Positions 1 to 11,426 of a DNA stretch of 64,000 nucleotides are shown here, piece by piece. The DNA comes from Nocardia asteroides. Lineage in GTDB: Bacteria; Actinomycetota; Actinomycetes; Mycobacteriales; Mycobacteriaceae. The stretch's first letter is position 1; each line of letters begins with the position of its first letter. The DNA lies in assembly GCF_900637185.1 (NCBI RefSeq), contig NZ_LR134352.1, positions 5,198,001-5,262,000 on the forward strand. The letters run 5' to 3'. Position numbers and translations under genes: made by a program. The notes below the pieces were generated by a model. The model was not told the origin of the DNA. It saw nothing but the letters and a program-made list of their open reading frames with translations, and did not search any database.

Positions 1-2
1 AT

Positions 3-170
3 CCATGCCGCGCAGGCCCCGTGCTCGCGGTAGCGAACGACGATGTCCACGCCGTCGACACCCACGGACACGCCTTCACCGCCTACGCCGCCACCCCCGG
101 CACCCATATCCTGATCCGTCCCGACGGCCACCTGGCACGCCGCTGGGACGACGCACCGGCGAGCCGCTGA
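3..170 (+). CDS. C-terminal end of a probable FAD-dependent aromatic monooxygenase (partial)
   Basis: Only the last 55 codons are present; the gene begins before the window. The frame reads through to TGA at 168-170 and contains DTHGHAFTAY and ILIRPDGHLARRW. An IL(V/I)RPDGHxxWR-like stretch is typical of the thioredoxin-like C-terminal domain of class A flavin hydroxylases (PheA/TfdB, MhpA), which act on aromatic compounds. No flavin-binding motif can be checked here because the N-terminus is missing. The assignment rests on this short tail. It converges on ctaB, with a shared hairpin between them. Confidence 0.5.
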   Translation, partial: PCRAGPVLAVANDDVHAVDTHGHAFTAYAATPGTHILIRPDGHLARRWDDAPASR

Positions 171-234
171 GACCCGCGCGCCGGCAGCGGAATACCGCGA
201 CGGATCGGGCCAGATCAGCACGACCGCCGGAACA

Positions 235-272
235 CGACAGCGGCCGGGTGCCTACGCACCCGGCCGCTGTCG
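235..272. terminator. Bidirectional rho-independent-type hairpin between the partial CDS and ctaB
   Basis: Perfect 16-bp inverted repeat: left arm 235-250 (CGACAGCGGCCGGGTG), 6-nt loop, right arm 257-272. It lies between two converging genes, 11 nt past the ctaB stop on the minus strand. There is no long U-tract, as is common in high-GC actinobacteria. Confidence 0.8.
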
Positions 273-283
273 TTCGCGAGGAA

Positions 284-1273
284 TCAGAGTCCGAGGAAAC
301 TACCCACGGTGTCCCAGCCCAGCACCGAGTCGACCGCCAGACCGCAGAACACCACGGCCAGGTAGTTGTTCGACTGCAGGAACAGGCGCAGCGGCTTCAC
401 CGACTCACCACGCCGGACACCGGCGTAGAGCTGGTGCGCCATCAGCAGGAACCAGGCACCCGCCACCAGGGCGACGGCCGCGTAGATGACACCGGTCGCC
501 GGGACCAGGGCGAGCGTGGCCAGCACGGTCAGCCAGGTGTAGATGACGATCTGCTTGGTGACGGCCCGCTCGGTGGCCACCACCGGCAGCATCGGCACGC
601 CGGCCGCGCGGTAGTCCTCCTTGTAGCGCATGGCCAGCGCCCAGGTGTGCGGCGGCGTCCAGAAGAAGATCACCAGGAACAGCACGATCGCGGGCCAGCC
701 GATGGTCCCGGTGACCGCGGACCAGCCGACCAGGGCGGGCATGCAGCCCGCGGCGCCGCCCCAGACCACGTTCTGCGAGGTGCGGCGCTTGAGGCCCTTG
801 GTGTAGACGAAGACGTAGAACAGGATCGTCGCGACCACCAGCGCGCCGCTGAGCAGGTTCGCCTGCCACCACAGCCACGCGAACGAGATCGCGCCGAGGG
901 TGACGCCGAAGATCAGCGCGTGCCGGGTGGGCACCGCGTCGCGGGCCAGCGGGCGGCGCGCGGTCCGCTTCATCACCTTGTCGATGTCGGCGTCGGCGAC
1001 ACAGTTGAGGGTGTTGGCGCTGGCCGCGCCCATCCAGCCGCCGAACAGGGTCACCAGGATCAGCCGGATGTCGATCGTGCCGCGGTCGGCCAGCAACATC
1101 GTGGGGATGGTGGCGACGAGCAGCAGCTCGATGACCCGCGGCTTGGTGAGCGCGATGTAGGCCAGCGGCTTGCGCAGTACCCTGGAGACCAGGCCGTCAC
1201 CGGCTAGCCGGTCGGCGAGCGCGGTGGAGGAATTGTGCGCACCGCTACTACCCGGCTGGGGATCGATCCGCAC
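284..1273 (-). CDS. ctaB: Protoheme IX farnesyltransferase (heme o synthase)
   Basis: UbiA-family integral membrane prenyltransferase that transfers a farnesyl group to heme b, giving heme o for cytochrome oxidase. The protein shows the conserved [12 protein letters not shown] start of the first helix, the Asp-rich prenyl-diphosphate motif [19 protein letters not shown], and [12 protein letters not shown], all diagnostic of CtaB. About eight or nine hydrophobic helices are visible. The reading frame is open to an ATG at 1309, but the GTG at 1273 has an AGGAG 5 nt upstream and gives 329 residues, so I prefer it. It is divergent from the tkt operon, as in mycobacteria. Confidence 0.93.
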   Translation of the reverse strand: MRIDPQPGSSGAHNSSTALADRLAGDGLVSRVLRKPLAYIALTKPRVIELLLVATIPTMLLADRGTIDIRLILVTLFGGWMGAASANTLNCVADADIDKVMKRTARRPLARDAVPTRHALIFGVTLGAISFAWLWWQANLLSGALVVATILFYVFVYTKGLKRRTSQNVVWGGAAGCMPALVGWSAVTGTIGWPAIVLFLVIFFWTPPHTWALAMRYKEDYRAAGVPMLPVVATERAVTKQIVIYTWLTVLATLALVPATGVIYAAVALVAGAWFLLMAHQLYAGVRRGESVKPLRLFLQSNNYLAVVFCGLAVDSVLGWDTVGSFLGL

Positions 1274-1703
1274 TGTTTCTCCTCGCACGCTGTGCTTCGC
1301 ATCCGGCATTGGAACGAGCAGCGCGCGGCTGCGGCGCGGCCACTACTACAGACGATGGTAGACCCACGCCGGTGCCGCTCCACGCCAGGCCCCACCCACC
1401 GTGGGGACCGTCACCGCGCCGTCCGTCCGCCGGTCGTCCGGTGAACCGGCATCGACATGCAGGTGAACGGCATCGCGACCGTATCGCCGCCGGGCCCGGC
1501 GGTCACGGCGGCGCACACCCGCGAACCGCGCCGTGATCGGCACTACACTCACAACCAGGGTTCGCGCCGATCCGGTGTAGCACCACCACTAGGGTATGGC
1601 TGTACATCGGTACGCACCCCCGGCCGCGTGCGATCCGCATCCGCCACCATCGCCGCTGCCATGTATCGCCGTCGACGAAACCTAGGTCAGGAGAACCACG
1701 GTC
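1274..1703. other. Divergent intergenic region between ctaB and tkt
   Basis: About 430 bp with no convincing gene. It should carry the promoters of both flanking genes. A TAGGGT hexamer at 1591-1596 could be a -10 for the tkt side, but no good -35 sits at the right distance. The short open frames here lack ribosome binding sites and recognisable domains. Confidence 0.5.
1689..1694 (+). promoter_or_regulatory. Ribosome binding site fixing the tkt GTG start
   Basis: AGGAGA, 9 nt before the GTG at 1704; it supports this start, since the frame has no ATG nearby. Confidence 0.7.
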
Positions 1704-3845
<2,142 letters not shown>

Positions 3846-3849
3846 AACC

Positions 3850-4989
3850 ATGGCACAGAACGAGAATCTCGCCGCGCTCTCGGCCGCGGGCGTCTCGGTG
3901 TGGCTCGACGACCTGTCCCGTGAGCGGATCGAGTCCGGCAACCTCGCCGACCTGATCGCCACCCGCAGCGTCGTCGGTGTCACCACCAACCCGAGCATCT
4001 TCCAGGCCGCGCTGAGCAAGGGCCACGACTACGACGGGCAGCTGAAAGAGCTGGCCGCGCAGGGCGCCGACGCCGACGCCGCGATCCGCACCATGACCAC
4101 CGACGACGTGCGCGCCGCCTGCGACGTGCTCGCGCCGGTGTTCGAGGCCAGCAACGGCGTCGACGGCCGCGTCTCGATCGAGGTCGACCCGCGGTTCGCC
4201 TTCGACGCCGACAAGACGGTCGCCCAGGCGATCGAGCTGTGGAAGATCGTCGACCGCAAGAACCTGTTCATCAAGATCCCGGCCACCGAGGCGGGCCTGC
4301 CCGCCATCACCTCGGTGATCGGCGAGGGCATCAGCGTCAACGTGACGCTGATCTTCTCGGTGCCGCGCTACCGCGCGGTGATGGGCGCCTACCTCGACGG
4401 CCTGCGCAACGCCCAGATCGGCGGCCACGACCTGGCCCGGATCCATTCGGTCGCCTCGTTCTTCGTCTCCCGCGTGGACACCGAGATCGACAAGCGGCTG
4501 GAGGCGATCGGCACCCCGGAGGCGCTCGCGCTGCGCGGCAAGGCCGGCGTGGCCAACGCCCGCCTGGCCTACGCGGAGTACCAGGACGTGTTCGACGGTG
4601 GGGCGCACACCTCCACCTACAACCACCTGGCCGCGCAGGGCGCCAACCGGCAGCGGCCGCTGTGGGCGTCGACCGGGGTGAAGAACCCGGACTACTCCGA
4701 CACCCTCTACGTCACCGAGCTGGTCGGCCCGAACACCGTGAACACGTTGCCGGAGAAGACCTTGCAGGCCTTCGCCGATCACGGCGAGGTGCGTGGCGAC
4801 ACCCTCGGCGGGCAGGCCGTCGAGGCCGGGCAGGTCTTCGCCGACCTGGCCGCGGTGGGCATCGACCTCGACGACGTGTTCGCGCTGCTCGAGCGCGAGG
4901 GCGTCGACAAGTTCGAGCAGGCGTGGAACGAGCTGCTCGACGCCACCACCGCCGAGCTGGGCAACGCCGCGGCGGCGGGAGGCAACTGA
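3850..4989 (+). CDS. tal: Transaldolase
   Basis: Transfers dihydroxyacetone units between sugar phosphates, linking the pentose-phosphate pathway to glycolysis. The 379-residue length fits the actinobacterial TalB-type subfamily. The Schiff-base lysine lies in [14 protein letters not shown] (Lys about 142), preceded by the conserved [11 protein letters not shown] and followed by [19 protein letters not shown] near residue 48 is also a family signature. It lies 4 nt after tkt and 4 nt before zwf, so the three are almost certainly co-transcribed. Confidence 0.97.
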   Translation: MAQNENLAALSAAGVSVWLDDLSRERIESGNLADLIATRSVVGVTTNPSIFQAALSKGHDYDGQLKELAAQGADADAAIRTMTTDDVRAACDVLAPVFEASNGVDGRVSIEVDPRFAFDADKTVAQAIELWKIVDRKNLFIKIPATEAGLPAITSVIGEGISVNVTLIFSVPRYRAVMGAYLDGLRNAQIGGHDLARIHSVASFFVSRVDTEIDKRLEAIGTPEALALRGKAGVANARLAYAEYQDVFDGGAHTSTYNHLAAQGANRQRPLWASTGVKNPDYSDTLYVTELVGPNTVNTLPEKTLQAFADHGEVRGDTLGGQAVEAGQVFADLAAVGIDLDDVFALLEREGVDKFEQAWNELLDATTAELGNAAAAGGN

Positions 4990-4993
4990 CCCG

Positions 4994-6568
4994 ATGGCCG
5001 GCACAGCATCGACCGATCGGGCGACGGGGCTGTGGCATAACCCGCTCCGCGACGAACGAGACAAACGGGTCCCCTTCATCGCGGGTCCCTGCTGCATGGT
5101 GATCTTCGGTGTCACCGGAGATCTGTCCCGTAAGAAGCTGATGCCGGCCATCTACGACCTGGCGAACCAGGGGCTGTTGCCGCCCGGGTTCGCCCTGGTC
5201 GGGTTCGCCCGGCGCAACTACGCCGACGAGGACTTCGCCGCCGTCGTGCTCGACGCGGTGAAACAGCACGCGCGCACCCCCTTCCGCCAGGAGGTCTGGG
5301 ACCACCTGGCGGAGGGGCTGCGGTTCGTGCAGGGCAGTTTCGACGACGACGCCGCCTTCGCGACCCTGGCCGACACGCTGCGGGATCTCGACGCGAACCG
5401 CGGCACCCGCGGGAACTACGCCTTCTACCTGTCGATCCCGCCGAACATGTTCCCGGTGGTGCTCGACCAGCTCTCCGAACACAAGCTGGCCCAGCCCACC
5501 GACACCGACGCCGACGGCTACCTGCCGTGGCGGCGGGTGGTCATCGAGAAGCCCTTCGGGCACGACCTGGCCAGCGCCAAGGAACTCAACGCGCTGGTCA
5601 ACCGGGTCTTCCCGGAGGAGCAGGTCTTCCGGATCGACCACTACCTCGGCAAGGAGACGGTGCAGAACATCCTGGCACTGCGCTTCGCCAACGAGCTGTA
5701 CGAGCCGATCTGGAACGCCAACTACGTCGACAGCGTGCAGATCACCATGGCCGAGGACATCGGCCTGGGTGGCCGGGCCGGCTACTACGACGGCATCGGC
5801 GCGGCCCGCGACGTCATCCAGAACCATCTGCTGCAGCTGCTGGCGCTGACCGCGATGGAGGAGCCCACCTCCTTCGAGCCGGTGCAGCTGACCACCGAGA
5901 AGATCAAGGCGCTCTCGGCCACCAAGCTGGTCGAGCCGCTGGACGAGACCACCGCGCGCGGCCAGTACACCGAGGGCTGGCAGGGCAGCGAGCACGTCGT
6001 CGGCCTGCACGAGGAGGAGGGTTTCGACCCGCAGTCGCGGACCGAGACCTACGCCGCGATCACCGTGCACGTGGAGAACCGCCGCTGGGCCGGTGTCCCG
6101 TTCTATCTGCGCACCGGAAAACGCCTGGGCCGCAGGGTCACCGAGATCGCGGTGATCTTCAAACGCGCGCCGCACCTGCCGTTCGACCAGACCATGACCG
6201 AGGAACTCGGCCAGAACGCGCTGGTCATCCGGGTGCAGCCGGACGAGGGCATCACGCTGCGCTTCGGCTCCAAGGTGCCCGGCTCGGGGATGGAGGTGCG
6301 CGATGTGAACATGGACTTCAGCTACGGCGAGGCGTTCACCGAGTCCTCCCCCGAGGCCTACGAGCGACTGATCCTGGACGTGCTGCTGGGCGTGCCGTCC
6401 CTGTTCCCGGTGAACGCGGAGGTCGAATTGTCCTGGCGCATCCTCGATCCCGTGCTCGCGCACTGGGCCGCCGAGGGCAAGCCCGAACCGTACGAGGCGG
6501 GCACCTGGGGCCCGAGCTCGGCCGACGAGATGCTCGCGCGCAGCGGGCGGGAATGGCGGCGCCCGTGA
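4994..6568 (+). CDS. zwf: Glucose-6-phosphate 1-dehydrogenase
   Basis: First enzyme of the oxidative pentose-phosphate branch, oxidising glucose-6-phosphate to 6-phosphogluconolactone and making NADPH. The dinucleotide-binding motif GVTGDLSRKKLMPAIYDLA starts near residue 39. The active-site signature RIDHYLGKETVQNI lies near residues 212-225, including the catalytic His of the DHY motif. Length 524 residues. The ATG at 4994 is chosen because the frame upstream overlaps tal and the sequence from MAGTAS matches the usual N-terminus. Its stop overlaps the opcA start as GTGA. Confidence 0.97.
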   Translation: MAGTASTDRATGLWHNPLRDERDKRVPFIAGPCCMVIFGVTGDLSRKKLMPAIYDLANQGLLPPGFALVGFARRNYADEDFAAVVLDAVKQHARTPFRQEVWDHLAEGLRFVQGSFDDDAAFATLADTLRDLDANRGTRGNYAFYLSIPPNMFPVVLDQLSEHKLAQPTDTDADGYLPWRRVVIEKPFGHDLASAKELNALVNRVFPEEQVFRIDHYLGKETVQNILALRFANELYEPIWNANYVDSVQITMAEDIGLGGRAGYYDGIGAARDVIQNHLLQLLALTAMEEPTSFEPVQLTTEKIKALSATKLVEPLDETTARGQYTEGWQGSEHVVGLHEEEGFDPQSRTETYAAITVHVENRRWAGVPFYLRTGKRLGRRVTEIAVIFKRAPHLPFDQTMTEELGQNALVIRVQPDEGITLRFGSKVPGSGMEVRDVNMDFSYGEAFTESSPEAYERLILDVLLGVPSLFPVNAEVELSWRILDPVLAHWAAEGKPEPYEAGTWGPSSADEMLARSGREWRRP

Positions 6569-7473
6569 TCGTCGACATGCCGGACACCACCACCGCCGAC
6601 GTCGCGAAACGCATGGTCCAGCTGCGCGAGACCAACGGCGTGATCACCCAGGGCCGGGTGCTCACCCTGGTGGTGTGCACGCTGGACTCCTCCGAGGCCG
6701 AGGACGCGATCGACGCGGCCAACGACGCCAGCCGCGAACACCCCTGCCGGGTGATCGTGCTGGCCCGCGGCGACCGCGACGCCGACACCCGCCTCGACGC
6801 CCAGATCCGCGTCGGCGGCGACGCCGGGGCGGCCGAGGTGATCGTGCTGCGGTTGCAGGGTCCGCTGGTGAACCACGAGAGCAGCGTGGTCACCCCGTTC
6901 CTGCTGCCCGACACCCCCGTGGTGGCGTGGTGGCCGCGGGGCGCGCCGGAGTTCCCGTCGCTGGACTCGGTGGGCAGACTGGCCAAGCGCCGGATCACCG
7001 ACGCCACCTTCGCGCGCGATCCGCAGTCCGCGATCAAGAAGCGCCGCTACTCCTACGCGGCCGGCGACACCGATCTGGCGTGGAGCCGGATCACCTACTG
7101 GCGCGCGCTGCTGGCCGCGGCGCTGGACGAGCCGCCGTTCGAGCCGGTCACCTCGGTGACCGTGTCGGGCCTGGCGAGCGAACCCGCGCTCGACACCCTG
7201 GCGGGCTGGCTGGCCTCGCGCCTGACCTGTCCCGTGGTCCGCAAGACGGGTGAGCTGCGGGTGGAAGTGCGCCGCGGCACGGATTCGATCGCCATCAGCC
7301 GGCCCCAACTAGGAAGGACAGCGACGCTGACCCGCACCGGTGAACCCGACCAGCGCATCGCGCTGGCGCGCCGGGAAACTCGCGACTGCCTCGCCGAGGA
7401 ACTGCGCCGGCTCGACGCCGACGAGATCTACGCCGAGGCACTCGCCGGAATCGAGAAGGTGACCTATGAGTGA
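6565..7473 (+). CDS. opcA: Glucose-6-phosphate dehydrogenase assembly protein OpcA
   Basis: OpcA-family protein that in cyanobacteria and actinobacteria helps assemble or activate glucose-6-phosphate dehydrogenase. About 302 residues. The N-terminus from the GTG at 6565 (MIVDMPDTTTADVAKRMV) matches the family start; the GTG overlaps the zwf stop as GTGA, so translational coupling is likely. An in-frame ATG at 6553 inside zwf is the alternative. LTLVVCTLD, VVAWWPRGAPEFPSLDS and DLAWSRITYWRALLAAALD are typical OpcA stretches. No catalytic motif is expected. Ends 8 nt inside pgl. Confidence 0.93.
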   Translation: MIVDMPDTTTADVAKRMVQLRETNGVITQGRVLTLVVCTLDSSEAEDAIDAANDASREHPCRVIVLARGDRDADTRLDAQIRVGGDAGAAEVIVLRLQGPLVNHESSVVTPFLLPDTPVVAWWPRGAPEFPSLDSVGRLAKRRITDATFARDPQSAIKKRRYSYAAGDTDLAWSRITYWRALLAAALDEPPFEPVTSVTVSGLASEPALDTLAGWLASRLTCPVVRKTGELRVEVRRGTDSIAISRPQLGRTATLTRTGEPDQRIALARRETRDCLAEELRRLDADEIYAEALAGIEKVTYE

Positions 7474-8251
7474 GCACATCGATGTGCCCGACGAGCTGGG
7501 CGCCGAGTTCCCCGCCGACACGATCGAGGTGCACGACGACCCCGACCTGCTCGCCGACGCGGCCGCCGAGCGCTTCGTCGCGGTGATCGTCGCCGCCCAG
7601 GCCGAACGCGGCCACGCCTCGGTGTCGCTGACCGGCGGCAGCGACGGCATCCGGCTGCTGGAGCGGGTGCGGCAGAACCCGGGCGCGATCGACTGGCCGA
7701 ACCTGTACGTCTACTGGGGCGACGAGCGTTTCGTCCCCGACGGCGACCCCGATCGCAATGAACTGCAGGCCAGGCAGGCGCTGCTGGACTTCGTCCCGCT
7801 GAACCCGGCGCACGTGTTCCCGATCGCGGCGTCCGACGGCACCTACGGTTCGCCGGAGGCCGCGGCGGCCGCGTACGCCCAGCTCGTGCACACCGAACTG
7901 GACGAGCGCGGCGAGTTCGACCTGACCGTGCTCGGCATGGGCCCGGAGGGGCACGTCAATTCGCTGTTCCCGCACTCTCCGGCGATCAGGGAGACCACGG
8001 ATTACGTTGTCGCCGTGCACGACTGCCCGAAGCCGCCGCCCACCCGGGTCTCGCTCACGCTGCCCGCGGTGCATCGCTCCCGGCATGTGATGCTGGTGGT
8101 CAGCGGGGTGGGCAAGGCCGCCGCGGTGGCGGCCGCCGTCAACGGCGCCTCCCCCGACGACGTCCCGTCGGCCGGCGCGGTCGGCATCGAATCCACCACC
8201 TGGGTGGTCGACGAGGCCGCCGCCTCGGATCTGCTCACCGACGAGGAATAG
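7466..8251 (+). CDS. pgl: 6-phosphogluconolactonase
   Basis: Hydrolyses 6-phosphogluconolactone to 6-phosphogluconate, the step after Zwf. Belongs to the NagB/PGL fold family; 261 residues is normal. SLTGGSDGIRLLERV corresponds to the usual LTGGxTG phosphate-binding loop, with a slightly unusual S-D in place of G-T. VYWGDERFVPDGDPDRN and the GPEGHVNSLFPHSP active-site loop near residue 158 are clear. It overlaps the opcA end by 8 nt and is the last gene of the operon, followed by a strong hairpin. Confidence 0.95.
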   Translation: MSEHIDVPDELGAEFPADTIEVHDDPDLLADAAAERFVAVIVAAQAERGHASVSLTGGSDGIRLLERVRQNPGAIDWPNLYVYWGDERFVPDGDPDRNELQARQALLDFVPLNPAHVFPIAASDGTYGSPEAAAAAYAQLVHTELDERGEFDLTVLGMGPEGHVNSLFPHSPAIRETTDYVVAVHDCPKPPPTRVSLTLPAVHRSRHVMLVVSGVGKAAAVAAAVNGASPDDVPSAGAVGIESTTWVVDEAAASDLLTDEE

Positions 8252-8263
8252 CCCGATACGGAC

Positions 8264-8290
8264 AGGGCCGGACCGCACGGGTCCGGCCCT
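8264..8290 (+). terminator. Terminator hairpin after pgl
   Basis: Perfect 11-bp stem AGGGCCGGACC (8264-8274) with its complement at 8280-8290 and a 5-nt loop. It starts 12 nt after the pgl stop and ends the pentose-phosphate operon. Confidence 0.8.
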
Positions 8291-8393
8291 TCCGCGTTGC
8301 CGAGGGGCCCCGGCCCGTGCCCCGTGCCCCGGGTGCGGGCGGCACGCCGATATCGTCGAGGGTGTTCGACGGGCGAAAGGGTGAACCACCAGC

Positions 8394-9191
8394 ATGATCC
8401 AGACCGAGACCGTGACGATCCCGGACCCCGTGCACGGCTATCCGCAGGTGGCCTTCGGCGGCTATGTGGCGGGCCTGCTGGCCCGGCGTTCCGGTGCCGA
8501 GACGGTGCGCGTCGATTTCCGCCGTGCCGTTCCGGTCGCCACGCCGCTGCTGCTGCCCGCCGCCGAGCCGGGCCACGCGACGCTGACCGACGCGGACGAG
8601 ACCCTGCTCGCGCGGGCCCTGCCCGCCACCCTCGAGCTCACCGCGCCACCCGCGCCGTCCTGGTCGGCGGCCGAGCGGGCCACCGCCGCCGCCCTGGCGA
8701 GCCCCAAGCGGCAGGTCACCGACTGCTACGGGTGCGGTGTCGAGTGCGCGCCCGGCCACGGTCTGCGCCTGTTCACCTGGCCGGTGCCGAACCGGCCCGT
8801 CGTCGCGGGCGCCTGGATCCCCGACGCGGGTCTGGCCGGTGACGACGGGGACCTGCCGCCGGAGATCGTCTGGTCGGCCCTGGACTGCCCCGGCGGGTTC
8901 GCCGCCTGGATGTTCCAGGACATGGCCCTGGGCGCGGTGACCGCGGCGCTCACCGCGCGTCAGCGCCGGCCGGTCACCGCGGGCGCCGAACATGTGGTGC
9001 ACGGGTGGGCGATTCGCGGCGAGGGCCGCAAACACACCGTCGGCGTGGCGATTTCCACCCGCGGCGGTGAGCTGTGCGCGCTCGCGGAGGCGCTGTGGGT
9101 GGTCCCCCGCGACGCGGCCGCGGCGCCGTCGGAGACTCCGCGCCGGCATCCGGCGGCCGATATCGTCGGATCGCGGAGCGGCACCGCCTAG
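8394..9191 (+). CDS. Hotdog-fold (PaaI/thioesterase-like) protein of unknown substrate
   Basis: 265 residues. The central stretch DCYGCGVECAPGHGLRLF matches the C-x-x-C-x(4-6)-H-G-L-R signature seen in many actinobacterial hotdog-fold thioesterase-like proteins, and DCPGGFAAWMF followed by a TAGAEHVVHGWA region fits the second hotdog strand set. These proteins are predicted to act on acyl-CoA or similar thioesters, but no substrate can be assigned. It stands alone between the pgl terminator and the E1 gene, both on the same strand. The exact function is inference. Confidence 0.72.
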   Translation: MIQTETVTIPDPVHGYPQVAFGGYVAGLLARRSGAETVRVDFRRAVPVATPLLLPAAEPGHATLTDADETLLARALPATLELTAPPAPSWSAAERATAAALASPKRQVTDCYGCGVECAPGHGLRLFTWPVPNRPVVAGAWIPDAGLAGDDGDLPPEIVWSALDCPGGFAAWMFQDMALGAVTAALTARQRRPVTAGAEHVVHGWAIRGEGRKHTVGVAISTRGGELCALAEALWVVPRDAAAAPSETPRRHPAADIVGSRSGTA

Positions 9192-9256
9192 CATCGGACT
9201 CCAGGGCATGCCGGCGGCATCGGCCGTCGACTCGACAGGCGCGAGGAGTGAGTGCG

Positions 9257-11422
9257 GTGGCCGAAGTGCGCAGGAGCTCGCTCGATCTGGACTCGGCCTT
9301 CCGCACCGCGCTGACCGGGCTCGCCGTCTTCGCCCGTTCCGACAGCGTCCCGGAGATCGACGCCGCCGAGGCACTGGAGCTGTTCGAATCCCAGGTCACC
9401 AGTAGGCATCTCGACCTGGCGGCGCGCCGGCTCGGCGCGGCCGGGCAGGGGTTCTACAGCATCGGCTCGTCCGGGCACGAGGGCAACGCCGTGCTGGCGG
9501 CCGCGACCCGGGTCGACGATCCGGCCCTGCTGCACTACCGGTCGGGCGCGTTCTTCGTGCAGCGGTGCCGCCGGATTCCCGGCGCCGACCCGATCCGGGA
9601 CGTCCTGCTCGGCGTGGTCGCGGCGGCGGCCGACCCGATCTCGGGCGGCAGGCACAAGGTGTTCGGCAGCAAGGCCGCCGCGATCATCCCGCAGACCTCG
9701 ACCATCGCCTCGCAGCTACCGCGCGCGGTCGGCGTGGCGTTCGCGCTGGACCGGGCCGCCCGGCAGGGCGTGGCGTGCCCGTGGCCCGCCGACGCGGTGG
9801 TGGTGTGCAGTTTCGGCGACGCCTCGGCCAATCACTCCACGGCGGCGGGCGCGATCAACGCGGCGGTGCACGCCTCCCATCAGGGTGTGCCGATGCCGAT
9901 CGTGTTCGTCTGCGAGGACAACGGGATCGGCATCAGTGTGCCGACCCCGCCGGACTGGATCGAACGCGCCTACGGCCCACGCCCCGGCCTCACCTACCTC
10001 GCCGCCGACGGCAGCGATCTGCCCGACGCGCTCGCCACCGCCGAGGACGCGGTCTCGCTGGCCCGCGCGTGGCGGGCGCCGGTGTTCCTGCACCTGCGCA
10101 CGGTGCGCCTGGGTGGGCACGCGGGTTCCGACGTAGAGGCCGCCTACCGCGGCCCGGCCGAGCTCGCCGCGGGTCTGGCCCGCGATCCGGTCCTCGGCAC
10201 CGCCCGCTATCTCGTCGGCACCGGCATCGCCGACGCGGTCGACCTGCTCGACCGGTACGAGCGCATCGGCGCCCGGGTCGCCGAGACGGCGGAGCAGGTC
10301 GTCACCGAGGCCCGCCTCGATTCCGCGGCCGCGGTGACCGCCACCCTCGCGCCCGCGCGTCCCGACGCGGTCCGCGCGGATGTCCTGCGCGCGGCGGAGC
10401 CCGCCGCGCTGGGCGCCGACCGGCGGATGACACTCGCGCAGGCGATCAACCACACCCTCGGCGAGCTGCTGGCCCGCGACCCGGACGTCCTCGTCTTCGG
10501 GGAGGACGTCGGCCGCAAGGGTGGCGTCTACGGCGTCACGAAGGGACTGCGCAAGCGGTTCGGCGCCCGGCGGGTGTTCGACACGCTGCTCGACGAGCAG
10601 ACCGTCCTCGGCACGGCGCTCGGCACGGCGCTCGCGGGTTTCGTGCCGATCCCGGAGATCCAGTACCTCGCCTATGTCCACAATGCCGCCGACCAGATCC
10701 GGGGTGAGGCGGCGACGCTGTCGTTCTTCTCGGCCGGGCAGTACCGCAATCCGATGGTGGTGCGGATCGCCGGGCTGGCCTACCAGAAGGGTTTCGGCGG
10801 CCACTTCCACAACGACGATTCCGTGGCCGCGCTGCGCGACATCCCCGGTGTCGTGGTGGCGGTCCCGGCCCGCGCCGACGACGCGGCGGCCATGCTGCGC
10901 ACCTGTGTCGCCGCGGCCAGGGTGGACGGCCGGGTCTGCCTGTTCGTGGAACCGATCGCCCTGTACCACACCAGGGATCTGCATCCGGGCGACGAATCCT
11001 GGCTCGCCGCACCGGCTTCGGCGCATGTGCCGATCGGCGCGGCCCGCTGCCACGGCGACGGCACCGATCTCACCGTGGTCACCTTCGGCAACGGTGTGCC
11101 GATGAGCCTGCGGGTCGCGGATCGGCTGGCGGCCCGGGGCATCCGGGCCCGGGTGCTCGATCTGCGATGGCTGAATCCGCTGCCGGTGGCCGGTCTGCTC
11201 GGGCACGCCGAGGCGACCGGCCGGGTCCTGGTCGCCGACGAGACCCGCCGCGGCGGCGGGGTGTCGGAGTCGGTGTTCGCGGCGCTGGTCGACGCGGGCT
11301 ACCGCGGTCCGCTGGCCCGAGTCACCAGCGCGGACAGTTTCGTCCCGCTCGGCCCGGCCGCCGACACGGTCCTGCTGAGCGAGCAGGCGATCGAGGCGGC
11401 GGCGCTGCGCCTGGTGCGCTGA
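9257..11422 (+). CDS. Fused alpha/beta E1 component of a 2-oxoacid dehydrogenase
   Basis: About 721 residues joining two E1 halves that are separate subunits in branched-chain and pyruvate dehydrogenases. Residues 1-390 carry the alpha ThDP motif GDASANHSTAAGAINAA (near 187) and CEDNGIGISVPTP; residues 395-721 carry the beta signature VFGEDVGRKGGVYGVTKGL and a C-terminal transketolase domain (VLDLRWLNPLP, VADETRRGGGVSESV). It should decarboxylate a 2-oxoacid and pass the acyl group to a lipoyl E2. No E2, E3 or lipoyl gene is nearby, so the partner is unknown. GTG at 9257 has AGGAG 8 nt upstream; GTG at 9248 is an alternative. Converges on the next gene with only 4 nt between. Confidence 0.88.
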   Translation: MAEVRRSSLDLDSAFRTALTGLAVFARSDSVPEIDAAEALELFESQVTSRHLDLAARRLGAAGQGFYSIGSSGHEGNAVLAAATRVDDPALLHYRSGAFFVQRCRRIPGADPIRDVLLGVVAAAADPISGGRHKVFGSKAAAIIPQTSTIASQLPRAVGVAFALDRAARQGVACPWPADAVVVCSFGDASANHSTAAGAINAAVHASHQGVPMPIVFVCEDNGIGISVPTPPDWIERAYGPRPGLTYLAADGSDLPDALATAEDAVSLARAWRAPVFLHLRTVRLGGHAGSDVEAAYRGPAELAAGLARDPVLGTARYLVGTGIADAVDLLDRYERIGARVAETAEQVVTEARLDSAAAVTATLAPARPDAVRADVLRAAEPAALGADRRMTLAQAINHTLGELLARDPDVLVFGEDVGRKGGVYGVTKGLRKRFGARRVFDTLLDEQTVLGTALGTALAGFVPIPEIQYLAYVHNAADQIRGEAATLSFFSAGQYRNPMVVRIAGLAYQKGFGGHFHNDDSVAALRDIPGVVVAVPARADDAAAMLRTCVAAARVDGRVCLFVEPIALYHTRDLHPGDESWLAAPASAHVPIGAARCHGDGTDLTVVTFGNGVPMSLRVADRLAARGIRARVLDLRWLNPLPVAGLLGHAEATGRVLVADETRRGGGVSESVFAALVDAGYRGPLARVTSADSFVPLGPAADTVLLSEQAIEAAALRLVR

Positions 11423-11426
11423 CCGG

